A model generated the notes under the pieces. The model saw only the letters and a program-made list of their open reading frames with translations, made no database searches and was not told where the DNA came from. A stretch of 64,000 bases of DNA from Trichosphaerium sp. ATCC 40318 (Eukaryota > Discosea > Flabellinia > Trichosidae). Location of the stretch: assembly GCA_038496445.1 (NCBI GenBank), contig JALMLS010000356.1, forward strand, positions 1 through 64,000, read 5' to 3'. The translations under genes and the position numbers were made by a program. This document shows positions 22,670 through 35,990 of the stretch, piece after piece. Position 1 is the first letter of the stretch. Every line of letters begins with the position of its first letter.

Positions 22670-24406
22670 ATGGAACCGGGAGATAGCAAAAAAACACCAA
22701 ACGAGCATCATTTTGTGGAATTGAACCATGATGTTTTATTAAACATCTTTTTCTACTCTTCAGAAGATGATATACGCCTGTCAGTAGCCCTAGTGTGTCA
22801 AGTACAACGAAACAATTGATTTTTATTAAAAACGACCACAAACGCACGGTATAGCGTAAACGTACTTATATTGATAGTTTTGGAGAGATGTGGCGACATC
22901 TGATGCTGTGTGGAAAAAAATCGCTTTAGAACACTTCGAGTCATCAACAAAGGTGCGCGATGAATGTCATACGAGTATATGAAGCCGTTTATATCACTTT
23001 TACTCTAAAACCAACTCGGTTTTTCCTGGTTCAGCAAATTTTTTTTGGGCGGTTCTCGGCCAAGATGTGGTTCTCAGTTAGTTTAGCTTTTGCCTTTGAA
23101 ACCCGGTAAATCTTGGTATGATAGGTGCTGTGATATAGAAAGCAGTAGTATGGAACACTTTGATTGTACAGAACAGGATTTTGAAGAAGGTTAGTTACTC
23201 TGAGAGCCAAAAAAAAAAAAGGTCTTTTGGTATTTTAGTTTGTAGGCTTTTTTGAGTGTTGTGATCACAAGGCTGTTTTCTTTGTTTTGTGACAACCATA
23301 TTAATCCAGTTAATTTAGCTGAATCTTTACACTACGAAACAATAACTTCAACATCTATAGATGTTGGTGAACCAGAAGAAGTTATTAACTATTCTGTACC
23401 ACAACATATCGTATCTTCTGTAGGTATTGATAGGATCCACTTGGCAGCTTTGACTTTGACTATGGTTTCAACTCATTGTGATATTATATTAACTGCAGAT
23501 ACTGATGCAAAGCCAATAAGCATCACAAGCAAAGAGTACGACACTTCAGAAAGAAAACAGCCCTGAATTACAACTTTAATGAACCTTGTTCTTTTTAGTA
23601 CATGATTGCCGTTTTATAACTGTTTATAGGGCTATTTATGCTGCTTTCAATGACAGGTTCACTGAGTTTTTTAAAAAAGAAGATAATGTTGAACCATCTG
23701 ATATTGGTGTATCACCACTTCTTTCCAATGACGATCCTGATGAAAAAAAATCAGATTCTGAAGATGACAACCCATATGCTTATGATTCAGGATTTAATAA
23801 ACTTGAATCAGGGCCTTTTATTTACCCTGAAAGGGCACATGCGACAGGTAGTAATTAAGTGCTTATACTTGAATGGTCAAATGAAGAAATTGATTTTTTT
23901 TGTTGTAGGTGTTAAAGGATCATGTGATGAAAAACGTTTGAAATCTTTTTTTGGTGATGAGGTAACACTTGATGATTTTGATATAAGATGTTACTCTTCT
24001 CAGTTATCAATACGTGAGATTTGCGGTAATTATTGGATTGAAGAAAATGACAGTGTACGTACCAAGGTTAAATATTCTGTTTTTTTCGAATTTGGAACAA
24101 AAAAAATCACGTGATTTTCTTTTCTCTTGTAGTCTACGTGTGGTTTTTTTGACGAGTAGGCTACTTGTGTTTGTATTTTTCACACGTAGCTATTTTACAT
24201 TTACGTGCTGTACAAGTAGCGATGAGAACCGTTTTATTTCTTCATCTAGACTGTTTGCTTTACTAATTTTTTTGGGTGATTAGTGGTGTCCTGCTTTCTT
24301 TGATGCTGGATCCAGAATTCATTGTACAAACTATGTTAGCTCTTTCTTTGACAAGAGAAGTAATACCATATCTGTCATAGTATCTGATACAAAAGATTAC
24401 TGTTAA
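22670..24406 (+). CDS. F-box protein, multi-exon
   Basis: Exon 1 reads MEPGDSKKTPNEHHFVELNH, then DVLLNIFFYSSEDDIRLSVA and LVCQ. A 90-nt intron with a GTACAA donor follows, and exon 2 continues FWRDVATSDAVWKKIALEHF: together a classical F-box (VLLNIF...LVCQFWRD...DAVWKK). Later exons encode an acidic Ser/Asp-rich segment (DDPDEKKSDSEDDNPYAYDS, about 23720-23790), CDEKRLKSFFGDEVTLDDFD (about 23925), and a last exon WCPAFFDAGSRIHCTNYVSS ending at TAA 24404-24406. The C-terminal half is not recognised and may be the substrate-binding part. At least six introns. Some middle junctions (23000-23250) are uncertain. Confidence 0.65.
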
Positions 24407-24695
24407 TGATCCTCTCCATTTGTTTTCGTGTAAGAATAAATAACTAAAGTAATAGTGTTTTAGACAATTTTTGCTAGAACCATATCGAGAACTTTGTAGT
24501 TTTTTTTTAGGCTTGCTGGCCGGAGAAATAATGAAACTTAGCATGGAAACCACGTGATGGGTTCTTCACGTACCTTACTACGTTTTACTGGGCAATCGAC
24601 TGTACTTGACTGAACATGCGTGCGAGGTTTTATGTCGATGAATGACCACCTAATCTCAAAGTTTAGGTTGGCTGTCTGCCATAATACCAAGTTAA

Positions 24696-26602
24696 ATGGG
24701 TAATTCTACGCACAGAGAAATTGGACAAACAACTTTTGGTGATGGCACTAGATACGCTGGTGAATTTATAAATTACAAAATAGATGGATTCGGCGAGTAT
24801 ACGTGGCCAGATGGGTCCAAATATGTTGGCGAATTTAAAGCTAACAAATTAGATGGCAACGGAGAGAAGACATGGCCAGATGGGACCAAGTATGTTGGCG
24901 AATTTAAAGATAACAAATTAAACGGCAAAGGAGTGTATACATGGCCAGATGGGTCTAAATATGTTGGTGAATTTAAAGATGACAACCGTAAAAACGGAGA
25001 GTTCACGTGGCCAAATGGGTCAAAATATGTTGGCGAATTTTCAGATGACAACCGCGGCGGAAAAGGAGAATATACATGGCCAAACGGGACCAAGTATGTT
25101 GGCGAATTTAAGGATAACAAACTAGACGGTAAAGGAGAGAAGACATGGCCAGATGGGTCAAAGTATGTTGGAGAATTTAAAGATGACAATTTCGTAAACT
25201 CTGGCTGTGTTTATTTCCCTAATGGTACGATATGGAAATTCGAATGGGTATTGAATGAGCAGATGGAGGATTGTGAAATAACATTCCCGGGTGAGAGAAC
25301 AATTGAAGCAAAATGGAGAAAAGCTGAAAGCAAGTTGATAACTTTTCTTGATGAATACAAAGCAACACTCAACCTTACATGTGAGGCTCCAACGCTCTCG
25401 TATATTGGAAGAAATAAGTCAATATCACCGTCAAACTGGACATGCAATCAGGTACTGTATGTACTCAACAAGATTGAATCAAAGCTTGTTGATATATTGG
25501 AAGGGCAATATTTGAGGTACTAGTATGAATTAGCAGGTCATTGACATTCTTTACATAGTGGCAAGGACTTCTTGGCATTGGACAAAACAACACTTGTGTC
25601 ATTGCTTAAGGTACCCTTAGGGTACGCAAACAAACTTCTAGACTACATTGTGGACCTGAAACAAGGTACTAAAACCGTTTGAACTTTTGTTGACCTTTAC
25701 AAATAGGGTCCTGTCATCAATATCAATCAACACTTTTTGAACAAGGTAGGCACCCGTTCGTGGTATACTTGTATATTCACATTCTTATAGTACCTAAAAA
25801 CTCAAAAGAGTTTAAAGACTTGGAAAAAGAAGTTAAAGCAGCAACAAACAATCATATTGAAGTTTACATTCCACCACTCCAACCCAAACCACTTATTTTC
25901 ATCCTTACTGGTGCTCGCCGTATTCATAACCCCAAACTCAGGTATAATACACAACGTTGTTTTATCTGAAGATTATATCTTAGAGACGCATATGAAAACA
26001 TGAAGCAACAATTAAACGGAGATAATAGTGAGTTCATTGGATTTCATGGCACTTCACCCTCAAACTTGGAGAGTATTTGCAAGTACGATTCCACGTGATA
26101 GATCTTATCAATATGTGAACTAACTAGTGTATAGAAGCGGGTTACTTCCTATTGGTCACAACAAAAACAACAGCAACGCAACTGATAGCGGTGCGTGTAA
26201 GTTTTCGGTTGTCTTCTGCTAAAATACAGTCAAAAAAGGATGGTTCGGCGACTGTACAAAGGGCATCTATGTTTCGCGATACATGGATTACTGTCTTAAG
26301 TACTGTCGCCCAAATGGAAAACTCACGGCTGTGAAGCCAGGTGATACTGTTAGAGTGCTTATGTTTCGTGTGCTTCCAGGAAAAACCAACTACGTAAAAA
26401 AAGTATGTAAAAACAACAAAGTCAGTATTTGATTGTTTTTGTTTAGAAAACACCTGGACTGCAACCCACGCCTGGATATGATAGTAATAGCTCACCTCAA
26501 TACATGGAATGGTTTCTATACTCATCCAATCAGGCATTGCCTGTTTATGAACTCGAGATACGTGCTATGTACAACAGCCGTACAAAACAAGATGATCAAT
26601 AA
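24696..26602 (+). CDS. MORN-repeat / SAM-like / PARP catalytic fusion protein
   Basis: The long first exon (24696 to about 25516) encodes about seven or eight MORN repeats (YTWPDGSKYVGEFKDNKLNG type) after MGNSTHRE, an N-myristoylation-like start. An exon of about 25560-25665 (FLALDKTTLVSLLKVPLGYA, NKLLDYIVDLKQ) looks like a SAM domain. The ADP-ribosyltransferase domain follows: FIGFHGTSPSNLESICK carries the catalytic His, GIYVSRYMDYCLKY the NAD-binding Tyr, and LPVYELEIRA the position expected for the third triad residue. The stop is TAA 26600-26602. Family knowledge suggests a membrane-tethered PARP. Whether it makes mono- or poly-ADP-ribose is unclear. Confidence 0.82.
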
Positions 26603-27388
26603 TATCTGAATAAAATTGTTCTAAAACAGCCTCAGTTTCATAGATCACCATGGACATGTCAAAAAATGTAATTTGTTCATACGTCAAAAGAAAATGGAGT
26701 AAACCATGTACGCCAAAAATTTGTACACTGAGTAACATAGCGCCCTTTTTTAACATTTATTTGTATCATATTCTTTTCTTGTCAACAACTTCATCAACAA
26801 ACTAGCATACACGTTTAATTCCATACAGCTTTGGACGGAGATGCATAGGTTTCCGGAAACTTCTGGAAACCTATGCATCTCCGTTGAAACATCTTGTTAT
26901 TTCAGGAAGAATAGATACATATTGCTAGCAAGCTCAGGAGGTCAATTTGAGATGTTGTGAATGAACAGCTGGGATGGGGTTATGGAGTAAGAACCGTGAT
27001 ACTTTGCATAGGAGTTTAAGTACAGAAGATTGTCCGTACTCCGTGGGGCTTGAGCGCTTAGATATTCAAAGCAGTATAATACTCAGCATTATCATAACAG
27101 GCTCAGTTGTTTATAAACATCTCACCGGAGTTCTGTTCAGTTGGCGCAATGTTATGTAACTTCTTACTTTTTTAGTATCAACTCCGCGTTACCTTTTGTG
27201 AATTATTGCTTCAATCATTTACAAGGCTAACACTAACATAAAGGTATTTGTTGTTGTGTTTGTAAATCCACGTGGTTGCAGATAGTTGTAATCTTGGTCA
27301 AACACAAAATCCAGCGAATCTGTGAACACTTTTTTGCTAAAACGGTCTGCTTTTTTGTAGTAGTTGAATAACTCAAAGCACAACAATC
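26603..27388. other. Intergenic region with a perfect hairpin
   Basis: No coding region is supported (frames at 26565-26756 and 26974-27159 lack context). The notable content is the hairpin at 26835-26884, listed separately. Confidence 0.4.
26835..26884. repeat. Perfect 20-bp inverted repeat with a 10-nt loop
   Basis: ACGGAGATGCATAGGTTTCC (26835-26854) and its exact complement GGAAACCTATGCATCTCCGT (26865-26884) flank the loop GGAAACTTCT. The loop itself repeats the GGAAAC of the stem. Perfect pairing over 20 bp in AT-rich spacer is unlikely by chance. Possible explanations are a small foldback element, a structured RNA or a 3'-end processing signal for the PARP gene that ends 230 bp upstream. 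Confidence 0.9.
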
Positions 27389-28345
27389 ATGTTCAGCAAC
27401 ACAGCAACAAAAGAGACTATACTAGTGCGCTTCTTAAAGATGGTATTACCTTACAGGCATCTTTCAATAGAGTGTTGCACACGTGTTTCTTTTTTTTTTC
27501 AAAACCGTTTTTTTCGTAACAATGTTCTATAGGTTCATTTTACAGCTTTCGATAGCAAGGGATATATAGTCTACATTAGCGATGAAAGCTATAAAACACT
27601 CGAGCAGATGTACAAAACCAAAAATACCATGATAAGAAACCTATACAAGTTCTGTATTCGGTCTACAATATCGGTGAGTCTCCGTCGCTTTACTCCAATA
27701 GCTGCCTGTTCCTTTTTTACCTTTATTTTATTTTTAGGGTAAGCGCATGAAGTTCAAAAAAGTGCTACATGATGGCCAATGCTTGTATCAGTTCGTTATA
27801 TTCCATCCTGAAGGACCTGATATGACACTACGTTTTGACCCTTGCGCATACAGCTTAGTTAGGCAACATATAGTAAACGGTACTAAAAAAGTTGTAATAT
27901 TCAGCATTTCATAAAATATTGACTTCTTATCACTCTAGGCTTTCAAAGAGTTATGGTATATACAACAGATATGTTAGTAGAAGCAAATAAACAATTGAGT
28001 GATGTTCACACCACGCAGACTGCTTATAGTGATCAAATGACTTTCAATCTCAACGACATTGAAACGGACTACAGTGCCTTTACAATACCAATGAATCTTT
28101 TGGAACCAACAACCTTAGACACTACAAGCCCACATATTACAGAAAATATTAACTGTACCAATGAACCAGTTCTTGGTAATGACGAACATTGCCAACATTG
28201 CGAATTCCGCCAAAAGTACTTTGACCTATTAGTGCACTGCTCCGCTCTTTCAGAAGAAAACAAACGGTTATCAATACAACAACAAAACATAAGAGAATTT
28301 GATTGGTTATATGACAACCTAACAATGACTGAAGAACACCTGTAA
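27389..28345 (+). CDS. Unrecognised four-exon protein
   Basis: Exon 1 from ATG 27389 reads MFSNTATKETILVRFLKM. Exon 2 (about 27533-27673) reads VHFTAFDSKGYIVYISDESY and ends FCIRSTIS. Exon 3 (about 27739-27878) contains KFKKVLHDGQCLYQFVIFHP. Exon 4 (about 27940-28345) has a Thr/Asp-rich segment, then HCQHCEFRQKYFDLLVHCS and a likely coiled coil (ALSEENKRLSIQQQNIREF). All junctions keep frame and introns are short. The CxxC-like HCQHCEF could bind metal. I do not recognise the family. Confidence 0.6.
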
Positions 28346-28348
28346 CAA

Positions 28349-28879
28349 TTACCAACATTGTAAATATTATTTCTTGTTCCTTAACACCTTTGGTTTCACT
28401 TTACCAAAAACCCCATAAGACTACAAACCTTCATATCTTGCTTATGTGGGTTCCATTATGAGTAAAATACAAAAGATTCTCCGTAATATGTCACATGATC
28501 AATATATGGGAACTTCCCATCTAGTGGAATCTTGACCATCCTTAGATTCAACAAACAAACAATACAAGTAATGAGGTTATTTTCCTTGCTTCGTTTGAGT
28601 GCTCTAACTGAGGTTCAAATACTTACCTGACACAAATACCTGTGCATGCATTGATGTAAAATGTGGAAGAGCATCAGAAGCTTCTAGCTTGGAAAACAAC
28701 TCGAGCTTCGGCTATTGTATCTGCATGATTTGAAACAACTACAACTACAAAAAACCTTAACACACTTATAACTGTACGATAAGAAAGCCAAAATATATAA
28801 CCTAAGAATTACTTTCCAAGTTTTAACATCAGCAACAAATGAAATTGTGAGTTGTGTATGTGGGTGTTAACTTTAATAA
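28349..28879. other. Spacer with possible minus-strand exons
   Basis: On the minus strand a segment at about 28730-28640 is open (LELFSKLEASDALPHFTSMH) and ends at a CAG/GTAAGT donor. A further open piece (GQDSTRWEVPIY) lies near 28530. These look like remnants or the end of a small gene, but no start could be assigned. Confidence 0.25.
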
Positions 28880-30252
<1,373 letters not shown>

Positions 30253-31585
30253 TTTGTAAAAAAAATCGATATTCGTTTAAGTTTATTTTCGACTTTGGTC
30301 AAAACAGCTTTATATCATGTTTGCTCTATTCCAAATAGACACAATCTGGTGATGGTATACTGTCAAATGGAACCCACAAAAGCCTATTTAGTTCTTGTTT
30401 ATGAATTTTATTTTAGGAGCGTGTCACATGCGTGTTGTCCTAGTACAAACAAGCGATAAACATACAAGATTTTACGGCACTATGATGGTCAGTTGTCTAT
30501 GTTGTGTTTTTATGTCAGTGATAAACTCGAAGGAGAATTCAAGAGTTGGCATTACTCTGACCAATAGTACGAGCAGTACATGTGTAGTACAAGACGTGGT
30601 ATGAAACTCTGCTTAGTTTTTGTTGCCAGAACATCATCCATACGATTTGACTTGAAATAATGCTATTTAGTTAACGCTATACCTGAACATAGGTAGACCT
30701 TGGGCAACTCTGCAAGCTATCCAATAGTGCTTATGTGAACATAAGAGCAGTAAGTCGCAAGCCACAATTCGGAGTCTCCTTGTAAACATAGGCTTCCCAA
30801 TGTAATTATACTACAACATTGTTGCAATGGACCTGCTGTCACTTTACAGTAGATTATCCGTATACACTTTGCTTTTCTGTCAGCATATAGTTAGCGTAAC
30901 TAGACCATAGTTGACTACAAGTTCAAGTTGCGACTGTGGACATGGACAACAAGCCAAGACAAAGATTACAAATCAACAAACCAAGAGTAGCCATGCACTC
31001 AAGTTGGACAAGGTATTTAATGTGCCAGAGCTGGTTCTAGCTGTGATGGAGCAATCAAACGGTTTTAAGCGATTATACCCTTCAAGCACCAATAAACTCG
31101 CTGGTGACATATCATTCAAGTTTGAAACCGGTTTGGCAAGCATCAAAGTGTAAGATCTTGCAAGAACTATCAGACCCATCAGATCTTGTCACTTTTGGTA
31201 GTTTTTGCTGTCAACTAAATCTGAAACAACTTGGCCAGACAAGCACAATGTTTCTAAAAATCACGTGGTACCAAATTATGTCTTTCTGCCCAGCAACCCT
31301 CCAATAGCGTGAATCATATTGCAAACTTTGGGTCTGCTAGTTCTAGCAAAATTGTCACTTCTGTAAGAACTAACAATATCTACATTTACACGTGTCATAC
31401 GCTTGCTTAATAGTTTTATCATAGTAACACGTGATGCTTCATAACTTGTGGCTCAATGGGTTGAAAGGCTTCTAAAATAAAAAAGAAAATGCCAACAAGC
31501 AATCAATTTATTTATAGTTTGCTTAACACTAGCACTGAGATACCAAGTCACATACAATGTGGATGGTTACAAAATAGATATTCGT
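30253..31585. other. Gene-poor stretch with a possible F-box remnant
   Basis: A frame at 30911-31153 (+) contains KLDKVFNVPELVLAVMEQSN, resembling the first helix of an F-box, but nothing convincing follows and the downstream frames are broken. No RNA gene is apparent. CACGTG motifs occur at 31262 and twice near 31390-31430. Confidence 0.3.
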
Positions 31586-31986
31586 TTACTCACATTTATA
31601 GCGGGCTACTTGCGCATAATTACCACTCGCCATGATACCACTATAATTATTACATCTTCCAGCGCTAGGTGTTCGCTTATTGCATCGTTTACCACAGTTT
31701 TTCTTGCCTGATATGTGGTCATACTATACATTTAAGTGAGTTGAAAGTTGAACAACATAGACAATGGAGAAGTGCGTACACCATTATAACTCGTTCTAGG
31801 GCAAGATCCGCAAACGTCGGCGCAAAAAGTTCCGGAACCTCCATCAATTTTTTCATACAGCCTTGAGCACCATTTGCCTATGCATGCTTCTACCTCTTCG
31901 TCATTTCCTGATACAGGACATGCGAACATAAACACTACAAAAAGAATAGCCAAGGATAGCGTAGGTATTAAAGATATGTTGTTCAT
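31586..31986 (-). CDS. Second small secreted Cys-rich peptide
   Basis: A signal peptide (MNNISLIPTLSLAILFVVFM, then FACPVSG) is followed by an acidic start (NDEEVEACIGKWCSRLYEK) and a run of cysteines (FCADVCGSC). An intron with a GTGTAC donor and a CAG acceptor joins a second exon reading KKNCGKRCNKRTPSAGRCNN, ending RYKCE at TAA 31588-31586. The mature part has nine cysteines, or ten if cleavage falls before the Cys at the signal boundary. It has no sequence similarity to the peptide at 10369 beyond size and Cys density. The function is unknown. The choice of donor is the weak point. Confidence 0.6.
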
Positions 31987-34167
31987 TGTAAGGTGATAAT
32001 AATTTTTTGAGTGAAAAGGTGTAGAGAGTTTTTCAAGAGTTTGTCCGATGTAATCCCGATTTCACATAACCAAAAAACACGAAACTACATGACCCTACAC
32101 GACACGATGTTTCACTATTATAATTATCCTTGTCGACTCAACGATTAGGTAAGTTACAAACCCTACGGCAAAGTTTGCGTGTTACCAAAAGCCGAAACTG
32201 CCACAACGAACAACTTCAGCTGCCTGTTGTATTAAGGAATGTAACAATATCCACAAAAAAGGTTGTTGTCTTTTTGTAGCACATAGAGTATGTAGTAACT
32301 TTGGACATACAAAACAGACCAACGCCTATTTGAGCGCTATAACCCAATCTTAATTGTCAACTTACGATGGCTGCTTTTATTTACATACCTCTGCGGATAG
32401 TATACACCACATCCGTTTGTTGATGAATACGTCAATAATTGTCCATCAATTATTCCGCCAGCTATCAATTAAGGAAATCTATAATTGTTGCAAAGAAATA
32501 CACATGTAGCTGAATGAGAATCTCTTTTGTACTGCAAGTAGATTACATGTTACTCGGTTCGGTAAAGGTTCAGTTTTTTACCAACTTTCATTAAGGTTGG
32601 TTTCAAGTTTAGTCTATGCTGACTTGTAAGCTTGTTAGTTTTTACAAGATCTATCAATTTTGTTGGACTAGCAGATAAGGTAATGTGCCTTTTACATGTT
32701 CGCTGCAGATAAATTATGGAATGGCTAGAGGGCTAGCATTGATCTTAGTGAATATAACACCGAATCTTAAAAAAACATAGATAGTCAAAATATTTGAGTG
32801 CACTAGATGTACCTTGGTGGTGATTTTGGCCATTGACGTAGTTGCAACAGCTGTTCAGCAGATTTTACCTTGGTGGCAAAATGACAATCGAAAGTCACAT
32901 TAAAGTCAAACATCTTGTGTTCACGTAATGACCTGTTACGTTCGTTACGGTACTTGATCTGGTCATCTAAAAGTAATTCCAGATACAGCACTTTCTAGTA
33001 GTAGAGAGAAGAGCGTGAGACGCCTAGTTAGTACGGACTCTCGTAACAAAGGAGTGCACTTGCACCGTGCTAATGACTTTTTTTTGAAACTTGTAGTAAA
33101 TGTAATTCTTGTGCCAGTTAGCAATATTGTAGTAAACGGCTGTTTACTGATAGAACTAGACTCTTTGCGGTTAGCGCTCATAACATTTCGAACCTTTTGA
33201 GGCTTGATTTGGCACTTTAGGCACGTTCTTAACTGTGATTAGCGAAAACTAGTGTTACAAAAAAAAACTACTGGAATACAATTTAACGGTGTCAAATAGT
33301 TTTATTACCATGGCGTTCAAGCCTTTTACTTTATTACGAAGTCCTTTGCCTTTATGTTTGTTGTTTTTGTTTCTCTTTGGAGAGCTAAAGTTCTTGCTCT
33401 TTTTCCAGTTCCCTTCCTTTTCTCAAAACAACCTTTTTCAAGTATTCATTTGTAACATCGCTATGTGGCATCCTCCAACGTCTGCTTTCCAATGGTTTTG
33501 TGGTTATCCATCAGCTAGAAGGTGCTTACTACAAATTCAAAGGAGGAAAACAGCAGTTCGAGTCGGAACAGAAACCTGTATACAACCCACGTGATTACAA
33601 ATAATATTTATGCAATATGCTTATGTGAGATACCTTCGGTGTTTGGATTCTTCGTTGGGTTTTACAGTGTTACTCCTCTTGATGCTATGATTGTGCCAGC
33701 ATTCGCTTGTTGGCGGTAGTATGTTATTTGTACCCCTTTTGGTCTTTTGTGGACTGTAGTATCTGCAAGAGCGTGTAGGCACAATACAATGATTGTCTTA
33801 GCATGCCTTTTAACAGTAATTTACCTTCACTTAAGATTTGAACTGAGCATGAGGTACTTCAATATTAATCACAAATCCGAAAAGAGAACATACATAGCGT
33901 GGTTGTGGTAGAACACGCTTCCATAAAACAGTGCTTCTCTAGCAAAGGACAATAGTTTACCAACAGTGGTGAATTCTTTGACGTATTCACTTAGTACACA
34001 ACTTACGTATTCACTTCGTTACATATCGCCAAATCCACAACTCTGTAAAATAAAGTAATGTATATAGGAGATGTAACAACAAGGTTTTGTTATGACAAAA
34101 TTTTGCTGGCAAAACATGCGAATTCGTCATCTTTATATTTGGTGAATTTAGGTCAAAACAATAAACA
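31987..34167. other. Gene-poor region with decayed fragments
   Basis: The segment at 32803-32991 (-) is similar to 41440-41565 (+): both contain MFDF/MLDL-type text, then AAATCTGCTG and a stretch ending CAAGGTACAT. They are probably parts of a decayed LRR gene. The 33310-33600 zone is open on the + strand for about 100 codons (from ATG 33310) and also reads basic, ribosomal-like text on the minus strand (TTKPLESRRWRMPHSDVTN). I cannot decide between them. No other gene is supported. Confidence 0.3.
32803..32991 (-). pseudogene. Fragment related to the 41.5-kb LRR debris
   Basis: Read on the minus strand, AAGATGTTTGACTTTAATGT...TCATTTTGCCACC...AAATCTGCTGAACAGCTGT aligns with 41467-41562 (+) with substitutions and small gaps. 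Neither copy is part of a complete gene, so this is a dispersed remnant. Its translation has LRR-like spacing but is too short to prove it. Confidence 0.4.
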
Positions 34168-35181
34168 ATGGAACAAGGTAGCAACACATAGCGTATAGTT
34201 ACTCTTTCAGAACTAACCTTGTTTGATAGCTGGTAAGGTAGAATTGGGTTATTGGGCGATAAGGGGTCTAAGACAACCATGTGTTTACATGTTGGAGTAC
34301 TTAGGCTGGACATACACTGTACGTATTAACTTCATGCTTATTGTACAATGTGCTTATACCACGTGTTTCAGGATAAACGATACCAACAAGGCCCTAAGCC
34401 TGAAATGTCACGAAAAGAATGGACAGATGTCAAGACAAGATTAGGTTTAGCTTTACCAAACCTTCCGTACCTCATTTGTGGTACTTGGAATCTAATGCTG
34501 AAATGTTTACGACAAAGTAGAGAACGGTCCAAAGATTACTCAATCCAATGCTATACTGAGGTACTTGGGTAAATGTGCTGGTCTAGCAGGTACCAACGCC
34601 ACTGAATCAGCAACTATCGACATGTGGGGTGATTTTGTATGTCATGTGATTTGTCTTATTGAAAGCAATATCTGACTTGTTTTGCGATTGTAGGTCATGG
34701 ATGTCAGAAATATGGCCGTAAGGCACTATTATAGTGGTAATGAAACTACTGAATCTATTGCTGAGTTCAAGGCAAAGAGGTTAGAACGTACGTTATCTTG
34801 TTGTTTGTACCACAGCGTTTTATTAAAATATAGTAATAGCAAAGCTCAATCAGATAGCAAGCCTTCTAAAAGATCAGAAATTTTTGAATGGAGACAATGT
34901 GTCATGGCCTGATTTTCACATGGCTGAAATATTAGATCAATATCGTTTATTTGCTCCTGAGCTATTTGAGAAACAAGGTAAAGTGTGCAACATTTACAAT
35001 TTGGCTAGATTGTTTATTCTATTTAGATGTGTTGATCACATACATCAAGAGATTTCAAGCTTTACCAAAGGTTGCAGCTTATCTCAAATCTGGTCGCTTC
35101 CATGCTTGGCCTGTAAATAATGTTTCTGCTTACTGGGGTGGAGATATTGCTAATCCTCCTAACAACCTCATTCTTGAATAA
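34168..35181 (+). CDS. Glutathione S-transferase, mu-like
   Basis: This cytosolic detoxification enzyme conjugates glutathione to electrophiles. A micro-exon 34168-34177 (ATGGAACAAG) joins 34230, giving MEQAGKVELGYWAIRGLRQP. The Tyr of GYWxIRGL is the catalytic residue in mu GSTs. Exon 3 (from 34372) adds DKRYQQGPKPEMSRKEWTDV and LGLALPNLPYLIC. After a 44-nt intron the next exon carries the glutathione-binding ITQSNAILRYLGK. The C-terminal helical domain includes DMWGDFVMDVRNMAV, SWPDFHMAEILDQY and FQALPKVAAYLKSGRFHAWP. The stop is TAA 35179-35181. It has six introns. Confidence 0.9.
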
Positions 35182-35990
35182 CTTGTATGTCATATTTGAA
35201 ACACATTAAGAAAGAAAGAATACAAAGATGTTGGGGTTTAATAAATTACATTTTAGTTTTTTGTTTGTTTCTCTTTTTTTTTCTGTTACTTGTTGTAACT
35301 CAATGTCTGCGTATGACAGCATCTCCGAAATAGTAACATTCGTTGTGTCTAATTAAAGGATGTCTTAATAGCTCATTTAATGCGGGTGTTCTTTATGAAG
35401 GGTTTGCACTACTTTCGTGAAATTGATTAGAGCCACGATTGACTAAAAAATGTGCTGTTTTTTGCAAAAATGTTGTACAATAAGCCTCCAAAAGAACAGA
35501 TTTCAAAGAAATACAACATGCCACCAAATTTCGCAAAATGTAGTGCAAACCCTATCAATGCACTTTTCTACAAAGTCCAAAAGATCGGAATCAGTTTCAG
35601 GTTCATTTCTAGCACATTTCCCTATATCTAAAAAGGATGGTGCCAAAGTTTCAAAACAGGCCTTGCTGGTCTACCCAACTTTACACGAAACAAAATAAAA
35701 ACGTTTTTGGTAAGACACCAAACTTTAGGATAAGTGATTCTATGAGTAGACAAGAACAAGTGGCAGTGGTGAAAAGTATGTTTTTTAACGCAAATGTGTC
35801 AAAAAAGTTCTTGAATTAATTTCACAGCTAGGTGCAATTATTGTACACTCTAAGTTTGCGCAATGTGTTCTAAACGTATTATACATGCAGGCTATGCTTA
35901 TCAACTACATTGCAAAAAAGTTCTCTCTAGTTGCAGAATGTTTCAAGCTAATTAATTTTGCAGCTACCAGTGCACTTATTCCTATAGCTG
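35182..35990. other. Intergenic region containing a dispersed repeat copy
   Basis: The DNA at about 35400-35555 resembles 40670-40825 (TGCACTACTTT...AATTGAT...AAAATGTTGTACAA...CACCAAATTTCG). The same unit occurs inverted at 12100-12235 in the left arm. The rest is non-coding as far as I can see. Confidence 0.45.
35400..35555 (+). repeat. Third copy of a dispersed repeat found in both inverted arms
   Basis: Shared landmarks are GTTTGCACTACTTTCGTGAA, AAAAAATGTGCTGTTTTTTG, AAAATGTTGTACAA and ACATGCCACCAAATTTCGCA. The same order is found at 40670-40825, with intervening differences. It lies outside the arms, so the unit is a repeat in its own right and probably a short non-autonomous element. 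Confidence 0.55.

Noticed and set aside
24773-25189. 138-codon minus frame opposite the MORN repeats
   Set aside because: Antisense shadow of the repeat array.
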